Assembly: GCF_008831285.2 (NCBI RefSeq)
Contig: NC_045144.1
Span: 7,182,176-7,246,175, forward strand
DNA length: 64,000 nucleotides
Source: Nymphaea colorata
Taxonomy: Eukaryota; Streptophyta; Magnoliopsida; Nymphaeales; Nymphaeaceae
Reading direction: 5' to 3'
In this document: in pieces, positions 13,101 through 24,370 of the stretch
Position numbering within the stretch: the stretch's first letter is position 1
Layout of the letters: each line of letters starts with the position of its first letter
Position numbers and translations under genes: made by a program
The notes under the pieces: generated by a model
What the model was told of the DNA's origin: nothing
Seen by the model: the letters and a program-made list of their open reading frames with translations, nothing else
Databases searched by the model: none

Positions 13101-15058
13101 GAAGTTTCAGGGCAAGAAAAGCTACCAGAATTATTGCGAAAAAAAATGATTGAGCTTGCTGATATGATAAGTAAGAAATCAGATGAGCTTCTGATGCTTC
13201 GGCAACCAGTTCAGATGAGAAAGCAAAGGCCTGTGCCAATTAAGCAATTCAATCCTAAATTTGAGGAGAAGTATGTCAATTTTCTTTTTTGCCTCCAGCA
13301 AACTGATTACTTACTTTATCTGTGACTGAAGAGCTCCAATTTCTTTTTGTTTGGTCAAATAATGAGCGCGTAGTAGTGTTTACCATGTGAAACTTGCACT
13401 AGACCTAAAATATATTATACAAAAAATGAAATCTAAATCATTTTTTAGTGCTGAGTTGCTTGCTGTTGAATATTCTTGTTACCTGAAGGATTTTTCATGA
13501 CTTTTCAGTGAGTATAAGAACAAAGCAATCTGTAACTGGAAAATGGTTATTTATTTAATATTTGTATTTAGCCTGTCATATTTGCTCCGGCATGTGCCAA
13601 TATTAGTTGTTTACCATGTGTTTGTTTGTAACTTGTGTTAGTGGCCAAGAGTTCAGTGAGTGCCCTTGGCTTTGAATGCGTGTCCTTGGCTTTGAATGCC
13701 ATATCTCATTATTATGTAGAAATGTGTATTATTTAGCAAAGCTTCTCCATTCTCTTGAAGGGAAGCGGAAGCGCTAGACGTGTATTATTGGCATATGATT
13801 TCTGTCATCATGTTCTTGAAAGAAAGCACGAAGAGTAACATGACCCATAGTTTCCTGAAAGTCTGACTTAAACCTGGTTTCTAAGTCGCCCAAAACCTTT
13901 CTTGGAACCTGGCTGTTGTTATAACTTCATGCAATTTTAGAAGGGACGTTAGGTCACTGACAATGATGGAAAGCACACCCTTTGACTTGGCAGGACTCAA
14001 ACATGGAGCAAGTAGGAAGTTTTGCTCATTAGCCTTGCATCCACCATGATGACCTTAGCAATTGTGTGGATTACATATGGCAAGTTGGCCGAGTACATAT
14101 TCCCGTGGACATTATTTTTGTGACATCAATGAGCAACGGAAAGCCCACCACAACGTACAGCAAGGCTGTAGATCTCACGAATTTTTATCTTCTAGTTTAT
14201 AAAACTGAAACTACCTAGAATGGTAAAAGTACGGAAGTAGAGTCCACGTAAATTGTAAACTTCTAAAAAAAGAGAAACCTTGCACCACAAGCAATTTCAC
14301 AGAATTTTAAGATGAAAATGGGTTACAACTTCAGATGGTGTAGATCATACAGCATTATTGGTGTCCAATATCTATGGTTTTTATGTGTTTTGTGTGCCAT
14401 ATAAATTCATATAGTCAGCAAAAAGTGCTCCCTGCAGTGAAGACCTCTGGGGTTAATTATTGTTAATCCCACACTTGCTAATAAAGTTCAATTAAAAATT
14501 TGGTTTCTTTATTTTGTTTTGTTTCTTGGACCCTGCCCGTCTTCCATGTAAATAAACAAAGTTTCATAGCATTGTAGGCCTTGCTGCTAGATATTGAAAA
14601 AATGAAAAAAATTGCATAAAGCAAGTATGAGACATGGTTTATACTCTATAGTTATTTTGGCTATAGAATCTAGAGAATTCTCTTTTGCTTTCATCTCATG
14701 CTTCATGATTCTGATTTCTATGTGCACCACTCAATCCCATTACCTCACAACGGTGGCTGCTAGCTTCTAATTTTATGCATTTCTATATGACAGCTATGTG
14801 AAGGGTAGAGATTATGACCCTGACCGTGAAAGGGCTGAGAAGAAGAAGTTCCTTCGGCAGCTAAAGCGAGAATCTAGAGGTGCTGCTCGAGAACTACGTA
14901 AAGACAATCAGTTTTTAGCTGCTGTGAAGGACAGGGAAAGGGCGTTACTGAAGGAGGAAAGAGCTGAGAAATATAATAAAGCAAGAGCATTCTTGGAAGA
15001 GCAAGAGCATGCTTTCAAGTCAGGGCAACTGGGGAAGGGCAGGAAAAGGCGGAAATAG
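411..15058 (+). CDS. NOP14: NOP14, nucleolar small-subunit processome protein (5'-partial, 12 exons visible)
   Basis: Exons: 411-552, 3160-3245, 5618-5677, 6509-6712, 9213-9341, 9417-10055, 11124-11316, 11437-11630, 12489-12599, 12678-12817, 12992-13270, 14794-15058 (stop TAG). All junctions keep phase and give 813 residues. The plant family is roughly 900-950 residues, so about 100-130 N-terminal residues lie before base 1. Seen: lysine-rich start followed by an acidic run (exon 1), the conserved block [10 protein letters not shown] (exon 4), [17 protein letters not shown] (exon 5), a long acidic exon 6 with GWVDEVL, then the helical core with [37 protein letters not shown] and [11 protein letters not shown], and a basic C-terminus ([17 protein letters not shown] to GKGRKRRK). 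Family knowledge: Nop14 belongs to the U3 snoRNP/SSU processome and is needed for 18S rRNA maturation and 40S export in the nucleolus. Eleven introns are visible, five longer than 1.4 kb and filled with repeats. Intron 7 uses a GC donor. No frameshift or stop was found. Confidence 0.95.
2374..3091 (+). repeat. Diverged direct duplication inside NOP14 intron 1
   Basis: Two copies lie in the same direction at about 2374-2560 and 2881-3091. Shared landmarks in order are CTGTGTACCAGTTA, TCTGTTGCCAACTGGT, TGTGCATTGT, the CTCATTTTCATTT tract, and CTTCATGCTTACAG-like sequence leading to TTGTCAATTGGA. The copies differ by many substitutions and short indels, so the duplication is old. Copy 2 ends about 70 bp before exon 2. 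Confidence 0.7.
3852..3958. mobile_element. 107-bp hairpin MITE in NOP14 intron 2
   Basis: The ends are inverted copies of each other: the left end GGGGTTGTTTGGCAGCAAG matches the complement of the right end (GGGGTTGTTTCGCAACAAG), and the pairing continues into AACAC. Nearly the whole element folds back on itself. It has no coding capacity. The family is not identified, and I could not define a clear target-site duplication. Confidence 0.65.
4861..4943 (+). repeat. Two-copy 42-bp tandem duplication
   Basis: Units at 4861-4902 and 4903-4943 share CCATG-TCCAAGGCCTTACC and CTCTACCTGGACAT with few differences. It lies in NOP14 intron 2 and has no evident role. Confidence 0.8.
6990..7110. repeat. 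(TA)n / TATACA microsatellite in NOP14 intron 4
   Basis: Alternating TA with interspersed ACATATATG units runs for roughly 110 bp. It follows a GGGTACGGGTGCGG-type sequence at 6968-7003 that recurs as element ends elsewhere in the window (12,001, 16,239, 38,040). The long tyrosine/isoleucine ORFs on both strands here are artefacts of the repeat. Confidence 0.9.
8140..8870. repeat. Low-complexity T/A-rich block with an internal repeated motif
   Basis: This block in NOP14 intron 4 is rich in oligo-T and oligo-A. A motif of the form GAGAT-TTCC(C/T)GAGA-A(A/T)ACAACTTT, followed about 25-30 bp later by ATGAGAA or CTGAGAAG and CCTT, occurs twice (about 8465-8525 and 8787-8842). A third copy is intergenic at about 20,602-20,670. 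This suggests a dispersed repeat family rather than unique intron sequence. Confidence 0.55.
10541..10800. mobile_element. GGCCCGGCCC-type non-autonomous element in NOP14 intron 6
   Basis: A very GC-rich left part (GGGTACCCGGTACCCGGCCC, GGCCTGGGCCC) is followed by an AT-rich core (ATTTTATATT repeats) and a GC-rich right part (GGCCGGGCCGGCCCGATGCC). The same organisation occurs at 25,598-25,843, where ends and target duplications are clear, and at 36,826-37,117. The termini here are less certain. Confidence 0.65.
11317..11436 (+). other. GC-AG intron of NOP14
   Basis: This 120-nt intron starts with GCAATG after CAG and ends with TTTGCAG. Only this junction keeps the reading frame: it joins KDPE to CSMWPSLK, as in plant NOP14. 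The nearest GT (11,327) would lead into a stop codon in exon 8. GC donors are a known minor class of U2 introns. Confidence 0.8.
12003..12356. mobile_element. TACGGGTATGG-type element, copy 1 (NOP14 intron 8)
   Basis: The left end TAGGTATGGGTATGG and the right region GGGTACGGGTATGACAACAC flank an AT-rich core. The outermost bases CTAAGTCA and TGACTTAG are inverted copies. The core (AAAATCAAAATAAAAGCAAC through GAAAACTGAGTTG to AAATTAAGCA) is clearly homologous to 47,896-48,205, so two dated copies of one family exist in this window. Confidence 0.7.
13271..14793 (+). other. NOP14 intron 11
   Basis: This long intron between the exon ending FEE and the C-terminal exon has a GTATGT donor and a GACAG acceptor. 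I see no repeat family or reading frame in it that I can name. Confidence 0.7.
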
Positions 15059-16238
15059 ATAGTTATTTTGAATTTATTTGCAATCTTGGTTTCTTCTTGG
15101 TGCAACTCAAAATTGAGGTTCAGGTATGTTTTTTTGCATAGATCTGCTTTTTGTGTCAATTTTAATCTACTTCTATTTGGGTTACTTCATGTCACTTATT
15201 TTCATCAAGCAAGCCTGTTGCTCTGTTTTCTAGAGAAATTTGCAAAGGTATCACGTTTTCTAGTACTAACATGTTTCTCTTATTCCTATTCAAACTGTTT
15301 TCGTCAATGTTATCAAAACAGGTTTCTGAATTGAAAACCCAAAGCCTAATGATTCACTGAATCAGTGAACTGAATTCGAATCAGAATCATTTGTGAATCA
15401 GATTAATAAAAGAATGTGCTTCAATTGCAAAATCAAACAGAAATTTGAAAATATAGAAAAATCAGAAAACAAACAAAATTTTAAAAGATAACATGAAAAT
15501 ATAAACACTTTATGTCATAACACAAACAAGAAACCAGATCATATTAATCCAACTATCACAATTTACAAAAGAGAAGAATTATTCAATTTATCTCAAGACG
15601 GCAACTATCCTCAGCATGCTGATCATCTTCCACATCCATTAAATTGCCCTTCCCAATCTAATTAATGAGCAAGTGCACTAATTATCGTAATGCCCTCCCC
15701 AAAAGAAATACTTAGGCAACCATTACATGGAAATAAAGAAAACCAAACAGTGGGACAACTAGCAATTTAGAACAAAAAAAGAAAAAGAAAAAAAGAATGA
15801 GGGAATGAGGTCAGCTGCGAATGAGTGAATGCATTGTAAAACATCCATAAAGGGCATGACAGTATTTTTTTTTTTTTTGGACTTGACATGGTGACTGAAG
15901 AAGCAGACCTTCCAGTTGCAGTTCCGGCCATCCTTGCAGGGCTGCGTCTAGTACCTGGATGCATGCGGTTAGCACTCGGCAGGCCATGGGAAAATTGTCT
16001 AGTGTTGCCCCACTGGTACAGAACCCTTCCAGGAGTTTGCCAGGGAGTGGTGGAGGTCATGGCACTTGGTGTTCTCGTGCCAAATTTGTGTCTGATGCCG
16101 TTGGGTCTCGAACTGGGAAAAAGGATTTCAGATTTGATGGGCTTTTTCTCAGCTTGATCATTTTTTTTTTCTTTGCCCCAGTTGATTGTGCTGGTTTGGC
16201 ATCTGATCATCGGACCCTGTTTGATGTACAAGCTATGT
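15059..16238. other. NOP14 3' flank with a GC-richer coding-like patch
   Basis: The NOP14 3' UTR begins here. A strong potential donor (TTCAG then GTATGTTT at about 15,124) could start a 3'-UTR intron, and AATAAA occurs near 15,399. Between about 15,885 and 16,140 the base composition becomes GC-richer and open frames exist on both strands, but none matches a protein I recognise. It may be a decayed gene piece or a UTR exon. Confidence 0.35.
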
Positions 16239-16540
16239 GACACGGGTACGTGGGTATGGCTGGGTATGACTGCATTTTAAAACATGTAAAATTATGTTTT
16301 CAAACTTAATTTTTTCTCTAATTTTGATTTTCGTTCTTTTATATTTTCCTTCCACTAAGATTTTATATTTTTCTCTCATTTTTCTTTAATTTTGAGAATT
16401 TTTGTTGATTATAAGACTGCTAATTTTTTTTTTGTTTCATTTTATCATTTTTGAGAATATAAAATTTGCCGCACCTGCGCACCCACAATTTTCAAAATTG
16501 CCGTACCTGAACCCATACCGTACCCATACCCATGTGACAT
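16239..16540. mobile_element. TACGGGTATGG-type element, short version
   Basis: The left end GTGACACGGGTACGTGGGTATGG and the complement of the right end (GTCACATGGGTATGGGTACGG) form imperfect terminal inverted repeats around an AT-rich core with TTTTCTCTAATTTTGATTTT. ATGTGAC is present at both borders. It belongs by its ends to the same broad group as the elements at 12,003 and 47,896, but its core differs. Confidence 0.65.
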
Positions 16541-16549
16541 AATGTACAA

Positions 16550-16956
16550 GTAAATGCTTTTATTGTCTGGAATTTGCTGGTTCTCTTTATGAGTAGCTGA
16601 AATGATCTTCCATTTACAGTCAATATACAAATTACTGCGAATATTGTTTCCCATAGCAGGGGCGGAGGGAAAGGGGGGGCCGCATGGGCCTTGGCCCCAC
16701 CTCATTTTTTTTTAAATCTACATGTAAATTTTAGAAAATTTTACTTGTTCATAAAAATTTTGAAAAACTATATTTCGATAAATGTCAAAATTTAGAAGCT
16801 TTACTTCGGCCCCCTCATGAAAAATTTCTAGCGTGGCCCCTATGTATAATTTCATGCTTTTATTGTCTGAAATTTGCTGGTTCTCTTAATGAGTATCTGA
16901 AATTATCTTCCATTTACAGCCAATATACTAATTACTGTGACTACTGTTTCTCGTTC
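16550..16956 (+). repeat. Direct repeats of about 103 bp flanking a GGGGCGGAG-type element
   Basis: Copies at about 16,550-16,652 and 16,854-16,956 share GCTTTTATTGTCTG, AATTTGCTGGTTCTCTT, ATCTTCCATTTACAG and CAATATAC with scattered differences. Between them lies an element beginning CAGGGGCGGAGG with a GGCCTTGGCCCC motif, whose right part contains GTGGCCCCTA. The duplication is far larger than a target-site duplication. Confidence 0.7.
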
Positions 16957-17154
16957 ACTGGATGCGGCGAATAAGTGTTTGCATACATTCTAAAATTCTT
17001 TTTTATTTGCATTGGTGTTCAGTCTCGGTGCTTGTGCTTGCTACTGCTGCGGTTAATTCAGCTTTCACTCTGGTGATGTTTTGTGTGGCACTGGTCATTC
17101 CACTGTTTCATCAGACAGAAGAATCCGTAAATTTATCTATTGACTGCAGACGAG

Positions 17155-17738
17155 ATGACCAAAGGTGCAGATGGGCAGGAGAGTGGGTCGGGCATTGAAA
17201 GATACGATCTGTTGTACTGCGGTGAGCCTGCTCATCTTGGTTATAAGGAATCATGTAATGCCTTGGAAAGTCTCTTCACTGCAATCAGCATCTTAACTTT
17301 GTCGGGTCTGAAGTAAAATATTTGCTTCTTTAAACATTGCTCATCTTTATTCTAGAGAGCTCTTTCCATCTGCATGTCCCGGCTGCTCTATAAGTGTCTT
17401 GATGATGCAATCTTTTTTTTTTTTTTGGGGTGTTTCTTTTGTTCATATCCCCGTTTTATATTTCCACCAAACACTATACCCAAGGGTTTTAATATATCAA
17501 GGATTAGATATTACAGGCTTTGCAATCACAATAGCAATGCAAATGTCGTGCTTCAAAGTTTTAGAGAAGTCTCAAAGCAATTTTTCTGGTTTAGTTGAGG
17601 ACATTTGAGCTTCACGAACTTTCACCTATAGAGGCCGTGGTGGTAACTTTCATCTGACGGCTAATGCAATTTTTTGCAGCGACACCACTTGCCCGAGTTT
17701 CCCCGCGTCGCCGAGCTGGTACAATAGCAGAGAAATAA
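17155..17738 (+). CDS. Weak candidate: two-exon 41-residue C-terminal fragment or microprotein
   Basis: An exon after a TGACTGCAG acceptor (start 17,150, ATG at 17,155) ends with a GTGAGC donor after 17,221. A second exon begins after TTTTTTGCAG at 17,680 and reaches TAA at 17,736-17,738. The join keeps frame and reads MTKGADGQESGSG at its start and RRRAGTIAEK at its end. Both splice sites are good matches and the segment is GC-richer than its surroundings. I do not recognise the protein. It could be the tail of a longer unrecognised gene, a NOP14 3'-UTR exon pair, or chance. Confidence 0.2.
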
Positions 17739-17763
17739 GTTTCATGGTGAGCTTCTCAAGAGT

Positions 17764-18150
17764 AGGGATGTCAACAAATTGGATTTGAATTAGATAATAC
17801 TATTAATCATGTTTATTTTTTCAGATATTTACATATTTGGGTTCAAATATGACTAAATATTTTAAGATATTCACATATTTGGATTCAAATTATTCATATT
17901 TGAATATGAATTTTAAAATCTGATTTCACAATTTGAATTTTTGAATTTTCTTATGAATTTGACTGATCTTCCAAAAGTAAGATTATTGGATGTAAAATAT
18001 TTGTTTAAGAATAAATCATCTTTGAATTTGTATCAGATCGGATATGTATATTCGAAACCGCTCGGATGTTATATGGATATTAAATTTATTTTCATATCTG
18101 ATTTTGGTTAAATATCTGATCCAAATCAGATATACAGACGTCCATACCAG
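17764..18150. mobile_element. ATGTCAACGGATCGGATTTG-type hAT-like element (copy a)
   Basis: It starts TAGGGATGTCAACAAATTGG, runs through repeated ATTCACATATTTGG and TTGAATTTGAAT words, and ends CCAAATCAGATATACAGACGTCCAT. This matches the organisation of the well-delimited copies at 35,313 and 54,352. It is non-coding and AT-rich. Confidence 0.65.
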
Positions 18151-18656
18151 AGATCGAGACAATAATGCAATTTTAGCCGAGACTTATCTGAACTTAACTG
18201 TTACAAATTAGATCATCGTTGCATAGGAATATTCCGGGGCCTCCGAAATGTGATTTCATAAGGCGGGCAAGAGCTGCTCCAGTAGTTAAAATGTGATGTT
18301 GAAGGTCGGCGTAAATCGGCCGATTCAAATCAAGATGGGCCCGTTTCAATTGCATATGTCATCTGCTTCGGCGATGACTCGTTTTACTTTGTTGGTTTAA
18401 ACTTTAAAGTTATTTCTATTTTTATTCAATTTTTTTTTTTGTTGTACTCTTATTTTTTTTTATCAAGAGCACCTACCTTTAAAGATTTTTTATCAGATCC
18501 AAAATGATTTATGGTTTCATTCGAACCAGCTCTTTTTCAGAGTCTTTTGGAAAAATGGAACTAATCAAAGACAGATTCTAACAGATCGATTTCAATAATC
18601 AGTTGAGCAGGCAGTTGAGGTGCTCCAAGATTTACTGCCAGCAGCCCCATTCTTTG

Positions 18657-19020
18657 TAGGAATGTCAATGAAGTTGATTCAAAATAAATATACTCTTAAT
18701 GGTATCTGTTTTTTTAGATATTCACATATTCGGGTTTGAATTTGGGTTCAAATGTGAACCTAAAAAGTCATATCCAAATCTGAAATCCAAATTTAATTTC
18801 ACAATTTGAATCTGATCTGATTTTTGATCTGAATCTGGTTGTTTTTCAAAATGTAAGAGCATTGTATATCAGATGTTTGTTTAAAACTAAACCTGTTCCA
18901 TTTCTTAAATCTCAATCTGATCCAATTTCTTAATTGGATATTAATTTCTTTTTCATATCAGTTTTTTTTAGAGTTATTCAATCCAATACCGGATCCAAAT
19001 CGGATATATTGACATCCTTA
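18657..19020. mobile_element. ATGTCAACGGATCGGATTTG-type hAT-like element (copy b)
   Basis: The left end TAGGAATGTCAATGAAG and the complement of the right end (TAAGGATGTCAATATATCCG) are inverted copies. The flanks ATTCTTTG and ATTCCCTG fit a diverged 8-bp target duplication (6 of 8). Confidence 0.65.
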
Positions 19021-19284
19021 ATTCCCTGGATATCATATTAACTTATTTTGTGAAGCAGCCTGCGTGAACTTAAAAAATCCTTTTCCATAGCATGCCAAAT
19101 ATACCACTTATGTTAATTAATGTTCCATTAGATATCAGCCTGATCAATTTTGTTCTTGGTGGATCCCTTACAGGTTGTTGAAGGTTAATAGTTCTGGAAG
19201 TATTCCTTATTATCAAGTAGAAACACTACTCTTGACGAGGAGCTCTCTAGCCAAGGGGATTTTGTGAAGTGGTTTCAACAAAGG

Positions 19285-20330
19285 ATGTTAATGGGTCGGA
19301 TATATCTGATTATTAATCCTATTTCAAATCCATTAAGTTGGATCTGGCAATGAATCTGGGCCGAATTACTTGTTGGTTTCAGATTGGGCTTGAAGTTCAT
19401 ACCTGAATCCGAATCCAAGTCGGGTATCTGACTGGGATCTGATAAAGATCCAACCCGTTTTACATATAAATATTGGATCTTATGCTAGTCACAAGTGAAT
19501 TACGTTTTGAAAATGAGGTCCAGATCCTTCAGTCTTTTAATCACCATAAGTTACTCATAAAAAGGGTGGTAAACTTGGATGGGAATGTGTTTTTTTTATC
19601 TTAGTTTTCTCTTTGCCATATCTACCGTTGGGCGCAGCCACATCTGCAACTCAAACATGGCCAAAGCACTCTAATAGTTAAACAAATGAATACTGACACT
19701 TAAAATAATTGAGGAGCGTCTCTGAAGGAGTTAGTGCAATTGCTTGGGGTGGGAGCTGGTAAACGGTCAGTCTCCATTTCGTGTGTGTGTCAGGAGAGTC
19801 AACTTCTTGTATTGTAAAAGGATTGCCACTGATGCACAAGTTAAAGCGCAACATTTCAAAGCACCAAAAGCAAACCCTATACCTTAGGAACAAAAGGTTG
19901 AGTGAAAGCTTCGGGTTTCTGCCGGGTGGTGGGTCTTCTCCGCTAACTCATAATTGAGGACTAGTAAATGCATGTTCATATTTGGATTTTTGAAAGGTAC
20001 CCATTTGAGGGCAAGCCGTGTTATGTCTGATCAAATGAAATTTTTGGAAACATGAGTGTGTTTTTGTTATTAACTAAAAGCTCCGCTTCTTAGCACTCGA
20101 ACCATTAACCCTGAACTTAGTGGAGAGCTCTACTTTGGCACCAGTGGTTACCAACCGAACTAGGGATGTCAATGGATTGGATTCGGTTTGATCTCGACTC
20201 ACACTAAATCAGAGAGAATGCCGGTTTGGTAGGAAAGAAAAAGATCCAATCAGATATAGTCATGGGGATTTTGAGGTGTGAAGTTCCATTAGGATCTGGT
20301 CGACGTTGAAGTTCCAATTAAATGGAATGC
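19285..20330. repeat. Decayed fragments of the same hAT-like family
   Basis: Fragments begin near 19,285 (GGATGTTAATGGGTCGGATA, with GGATCTGGCAATGAATCTGG downstream) and near 20,163 (TAGGGATGTCAATGGATTGG). Both lack a recognisable right end. The intervening DNA (19,500-20,160) shows no gene. Confidence 0.5.
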
Positions 20331-21679
20331 GGATACACTTTTTCGGTGGATTCATATCTCAGTGGTGAGACAAATTTTCTGGAAATGCAACTGTTGACAC
20401 CGCTTTTTTATTCAATTGTGCAAGGAAATAACTACGGGCCACAACCATAGTCATATATATCGCTAGATTTTCGAAAATCTCATGATATTTAGGAGAGAAA
20501 CAGTAAAACAAAAATACCGAGAAAATCTTGGTAAAAATGAACATCTCTTGATTTTTCATGATTTTTTGGCAAAATTTTTATTTTATTTTTCTCTGAAATT
20601 TTCTCGAGAAAAACAACTTCATTCAAACATACCCAAAGGAAACCTTGCCGATATTTGCCTGAGAAGAATATTCTCAAGTTTAAGAATCAGAGTATATTTT
20701 ATTCATCATTGCCTCATTATCTTCATGTATGCATCAGATCCCCATTTCTCTTTTATGTATTAAACCTCTCATTTAGATCTAACACGTCTAGATATGCTAC
20801 CTGGGGAGACTGAAAAGAAAATAGAAGGCGAGTAAGGCTTTTTACTGGCTTTCATCTTAAAGAAAACTTCTATTATGACATCTATTTCCTCTACTTCACA
20901 CATCGAGAAATCACTGCCATGGCAGAAATCTGAGGAACATCTACTTGGTACATAAGTCTCAATGCAAGAGATAGTTGGACAAAGAAAATAATGAAGCCAG
21001 TGGACTGGGTCACTGGAGGAAGGCCAAATTAAGATCCATTTTGGTAAGTAAAATATGCATATCTAATCGGCCATCGGCCACCGACGTCTCGGCGAGTCGA
21101 CTCGGGAAATTTAGAAAAAGATGCATTTTCCTTCTTTTTCTTGCCTTTTTTAGTACAAGTTTGCATGAAATCCTTGTGTATCTTTATTTTAGAAAGTATA
21201 CACCAATTATACTCTTAACCACACTTAATCAACAAAAGCCAGAGAACCAACTTAATGGCACTCAACTACTAATCATCCTAAGCCAACTTCTGTGTCCTAA
21301 ATTAATCCCATTTAAGAAAATGAGAGCTGAGGTCCTCGGATCATCAGGATCTCATCTCCATGGTAAACAAATTCAAAGATCTGAAGTCATTGAAATTAAT
21401 CTAACTTGGTTGGCCCTAAATCATCAGTTGGTGAAGTTTACATAGTTTTTGATGAGCTAGATTAGAGCCATGGTTAAACAACTGAACCCAAGTTTGTCAT
21501 ATTTTGTAGCGAACTCTCCTTAGGGATGTTACACAACTGCGCAGCAAGGTGGTTTACAACCAAGGTGTCAATGTTTCGAAGCTTGTGATCACTGTCATGC
21601 TTCGCTGCCTTATTCCGTGGAGTTGTAAACAGTGACAAATGCGACACTTAAGTTGAACGGTATACTATAGGGCCATCCA
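20331..21679. other. Intergenic stretch without a recognised gene
   Basis: It contains the third copy of the GAGAAAAACAACTT motif block (about 20,602-20,670) and otherwise anonymous AT-rich DNA. The largest open frame (20,975-21,445, +) shows no recognised protein pattern. Confidence 0.5.
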
Positions 21680-21853
21680 CATGGGCAGAGCCAAGGGGAG
21701 CCCAGCTCAATTTTATTTTTAAAATTTACATGTAAAATTTAGAAAATTGTACTTGTCAGATATAAAATCTTTAAAAAATGATATTTTGGCCCGTGCCAAA
21801 TTTACAAACTTTAATTCGACTCTCTTTGTAAAAAAATTTTGGCTCTGCCCCTA
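21680..21853. mobile_element. GGGGCGGAGCC-type hAT MITE (copy a)
   Basis: The ends CATGGGCAGAGCCAAGG and TTTGGCTCTGCCCCTA are inverted copies, and the flanks GCCATCCA and GCCACCCA form an 8-bp target duplication with one mismatch. The core carries AAATTTACATGTAAA, a word shared by the other copies at 16,720, 24,285 and 35,930. Confidence 0.8.
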
Positions 21854-24189
21854 GCCACCCATACCTGACACAAGCTAGAACTGCCTTGTGAGTTTTAGGT
21901 TGAAGACAGTTTTCTCCAAAGAAACTCTATTTGACTCATCAAGTTGTACAAGTCGTGTGAGTCTGAGTTTTTTATTTGTAACGTTTCGCATCCGTAACAA
22001 CTTGCTGCACATCTTTGATTTCTATGTAAAGTATTATGTCTTCTGATATCACTGACATTCACCATGTCTTAATTGGAGATCCGACAGCCACAAAAAGCCG
22101 TTGAATTTGTTCAAGAATGTTATATATCATTCAATCATGAACGCATAAAAAATTAGCAGTTTGGCATTAAAGTTCTTGCTGGTTAATCTTCCTGGTGACA
22201 ACGGTCATATTTTCTCCATTAACGCCTTCAACTACTCTTCTTTGAACGAGCATAGTAAAAATACTTGAACAAAGGTTTCCTCATTTTCAGTTTCTTGCTT
22301 GTTTATTAACATCATTGTTGGCAAACTCCGCGAATCGACTCGCAAGCTCGCAGGACCCAAGCTAGTTAGCACCAAAACTCGTGTGACTCGGCCAAGAATC
22401 GACAGACCTGCTGGATTGGTGACTCGAATCAGAGTTGCCAGAGTTTGGTTCGATTTGCTTTAAGGTGTAAAAGTTCATCTTGGTTTTCATGTTTCTAACT
22501 ATTTTTTGCTTGTTTTTCCCCGCTTATGAAAGTTTTACATGAAAGAAATACTAATCCAACCATTTGCGAATATTATTCTCATCATTAATATCTAAACACC
22601 CAGAGGCTCATAAAGAATCAAGTGGTTGATACAAAGAGAGAGAAATAGAGATAGAGATAAATACAAGCTCAGCACGTGTTCTTAGATTCATGACTTCCTC
22701 CATTGTTAAGAGTTATTGACAAATTATAATGAAGATCATATTTTTCAACTATCATCAACAGTACAGATAACAACGACCACCTGATTATTATGATCTTGAA
22801 GTTGTTATAGTAATTGTTTATAATATTTATTATTCCTTCGAAATCCAACAAACTGTTTACTTTTCATATTTGAAATGATGGCATCTCGTGACTCAAGCAT
22901 GAGACAGACAGTGGGAAAGCACTCCTTTGTGTTATTGAAGCCTCTCCTTGTACTTCAAGAGCTGACTTCTCTCAAAAGCAGGAAAAGGGCAACACACAAA
23001 AGCAATGGTAGAATGCATGCTCTGTTCACTGGTAGCCATGAACAGGGAAGATGACTTCTTTGCTCCCTCTCTCATCATGGCTGCTCATGATCTCCACAAG
23101 TCAACTTCAAGGAGATCCTCCCTATCTTGTTAGTGGATGCGTTGGATGGGTCCTCTTCACTTTCTCCCTTCACTTTCTTTCATTTCTTTAAAGGAACTGT
23201 GATTGCAGGTACTCCACAGTCATTCTCTTTACTTTGATATGTTTGTGTGGAATTCATGCATACTCTAGAAGCATTTGATCTTTAAATTTTGGTGTTCTTT
23301 GTGGGTGGCCATACCTATGGATGATGGAGGGACCTACCCATGTCCAATGCAGGTTGATATGGTACATATGAGCAGTGAAGTTACTGTCATTGCCAGACGG
23401 GCCATGGCTGATGGACAATCGCATGCAAATGTGCTCTTGTGCACATGCATGCACACACACACATAAAATTATTGGGATAGAGAAAACGTACTACATATTT
23501 AAAACATGCAAAGGTAAGCTTACGTAAAAGTTGAAAGAGATATCTATACATTGGCTCTAGAATTAAGAAATGACTTTGATTACTTTATATTTGAAATTTA
23601 TGAATCTGATGTGCTTTTACTGGTGTCATCAAAGATTCATGGTAAAATTTATTGACTAAGTTAAGGATCTTAGGTCAGACGTAAAATCTTTTACTTTTTT
23701 ACATTTGGAAAAAGGTCGGATTTAAAGTAGAAGTGGGAAGGGTCTGACCTTAAATCCTCGGCGGCTCCAGAGGATTTTATATACAGGGTACTCAAACATT
23801 TTCTAAAAAAGGTCTTAGTGTGTTTTACCTCTGAACTATAAAAGATCATGAAGCATTTTATTTGAAAACCTATTAGGCGGTGGAGTGAACCACTCACCCT
23901 TAAAAGCAAAAAAAAAAAAAAACCTATTTAACATCGTGAAACTTTTACGACACACTCAAAAGTATAAATAAAGAAATCATCGATAGAAATGACATACGCG
24001 TCCGTATCTTCTAAATGACAAAAAGTAATTTTTGTTAAGATGCAAGTACCAGTCATGCTAACGCAACCATTAAAGCGACAAAAATGATGAATTAATCGTC
24101 AAAGTGCAATTTTTCGAGATAAGTTTATTAATCACAAAGAAAACATGCATGACCCCAGTTTGATTTTGGTGTCGAGAGAAGGGTAGAAG
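21854..24189. other. Intergenic stretch without a recognised gene
   Basis: This is AT-rich DNA with short tracts such as a 14-bp A run near 23,909 and an ACAC run at 23,451. No open frame looks coding and no further repeat family could be delimited. Confidence 0.5.
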
Positions 24190-24362
24190 TAAGGGGTGGA
24201 GCTAGAAATTTTTCATGAGAGGGGTCGAATTAAAGTTTCTAAATTTTGATTAGGGTCGAAATATCTTTTTTCAAATTTTTTTAAAAATTTACATGTAAAT
24301 TAAACAAAAAAATTTGAGGTTGTTCTAGGGCCCACATGGGCCCTACCTTGGCTCCGCCCCTG
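24190..24362. mobile_element. GGGGCGGAGCC-type hAT MITE (copy b)
   Basis: A perfect 8-bp target duplication GGTAGAAG lies at 24,182-24,189 and 24,363-24,370. The terminal inverted repeats are AAGGGGTGGAGCTAG and the complement of TTGGCTCCGCCCCTG. The element is 173 bp and non-coding. The 8-bp duplication and the CAGGGGCGGAG terminus fit the hAT superfamily. Confidence 0.88.
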
Positions 24363-24370
24363 GGTAGAAG

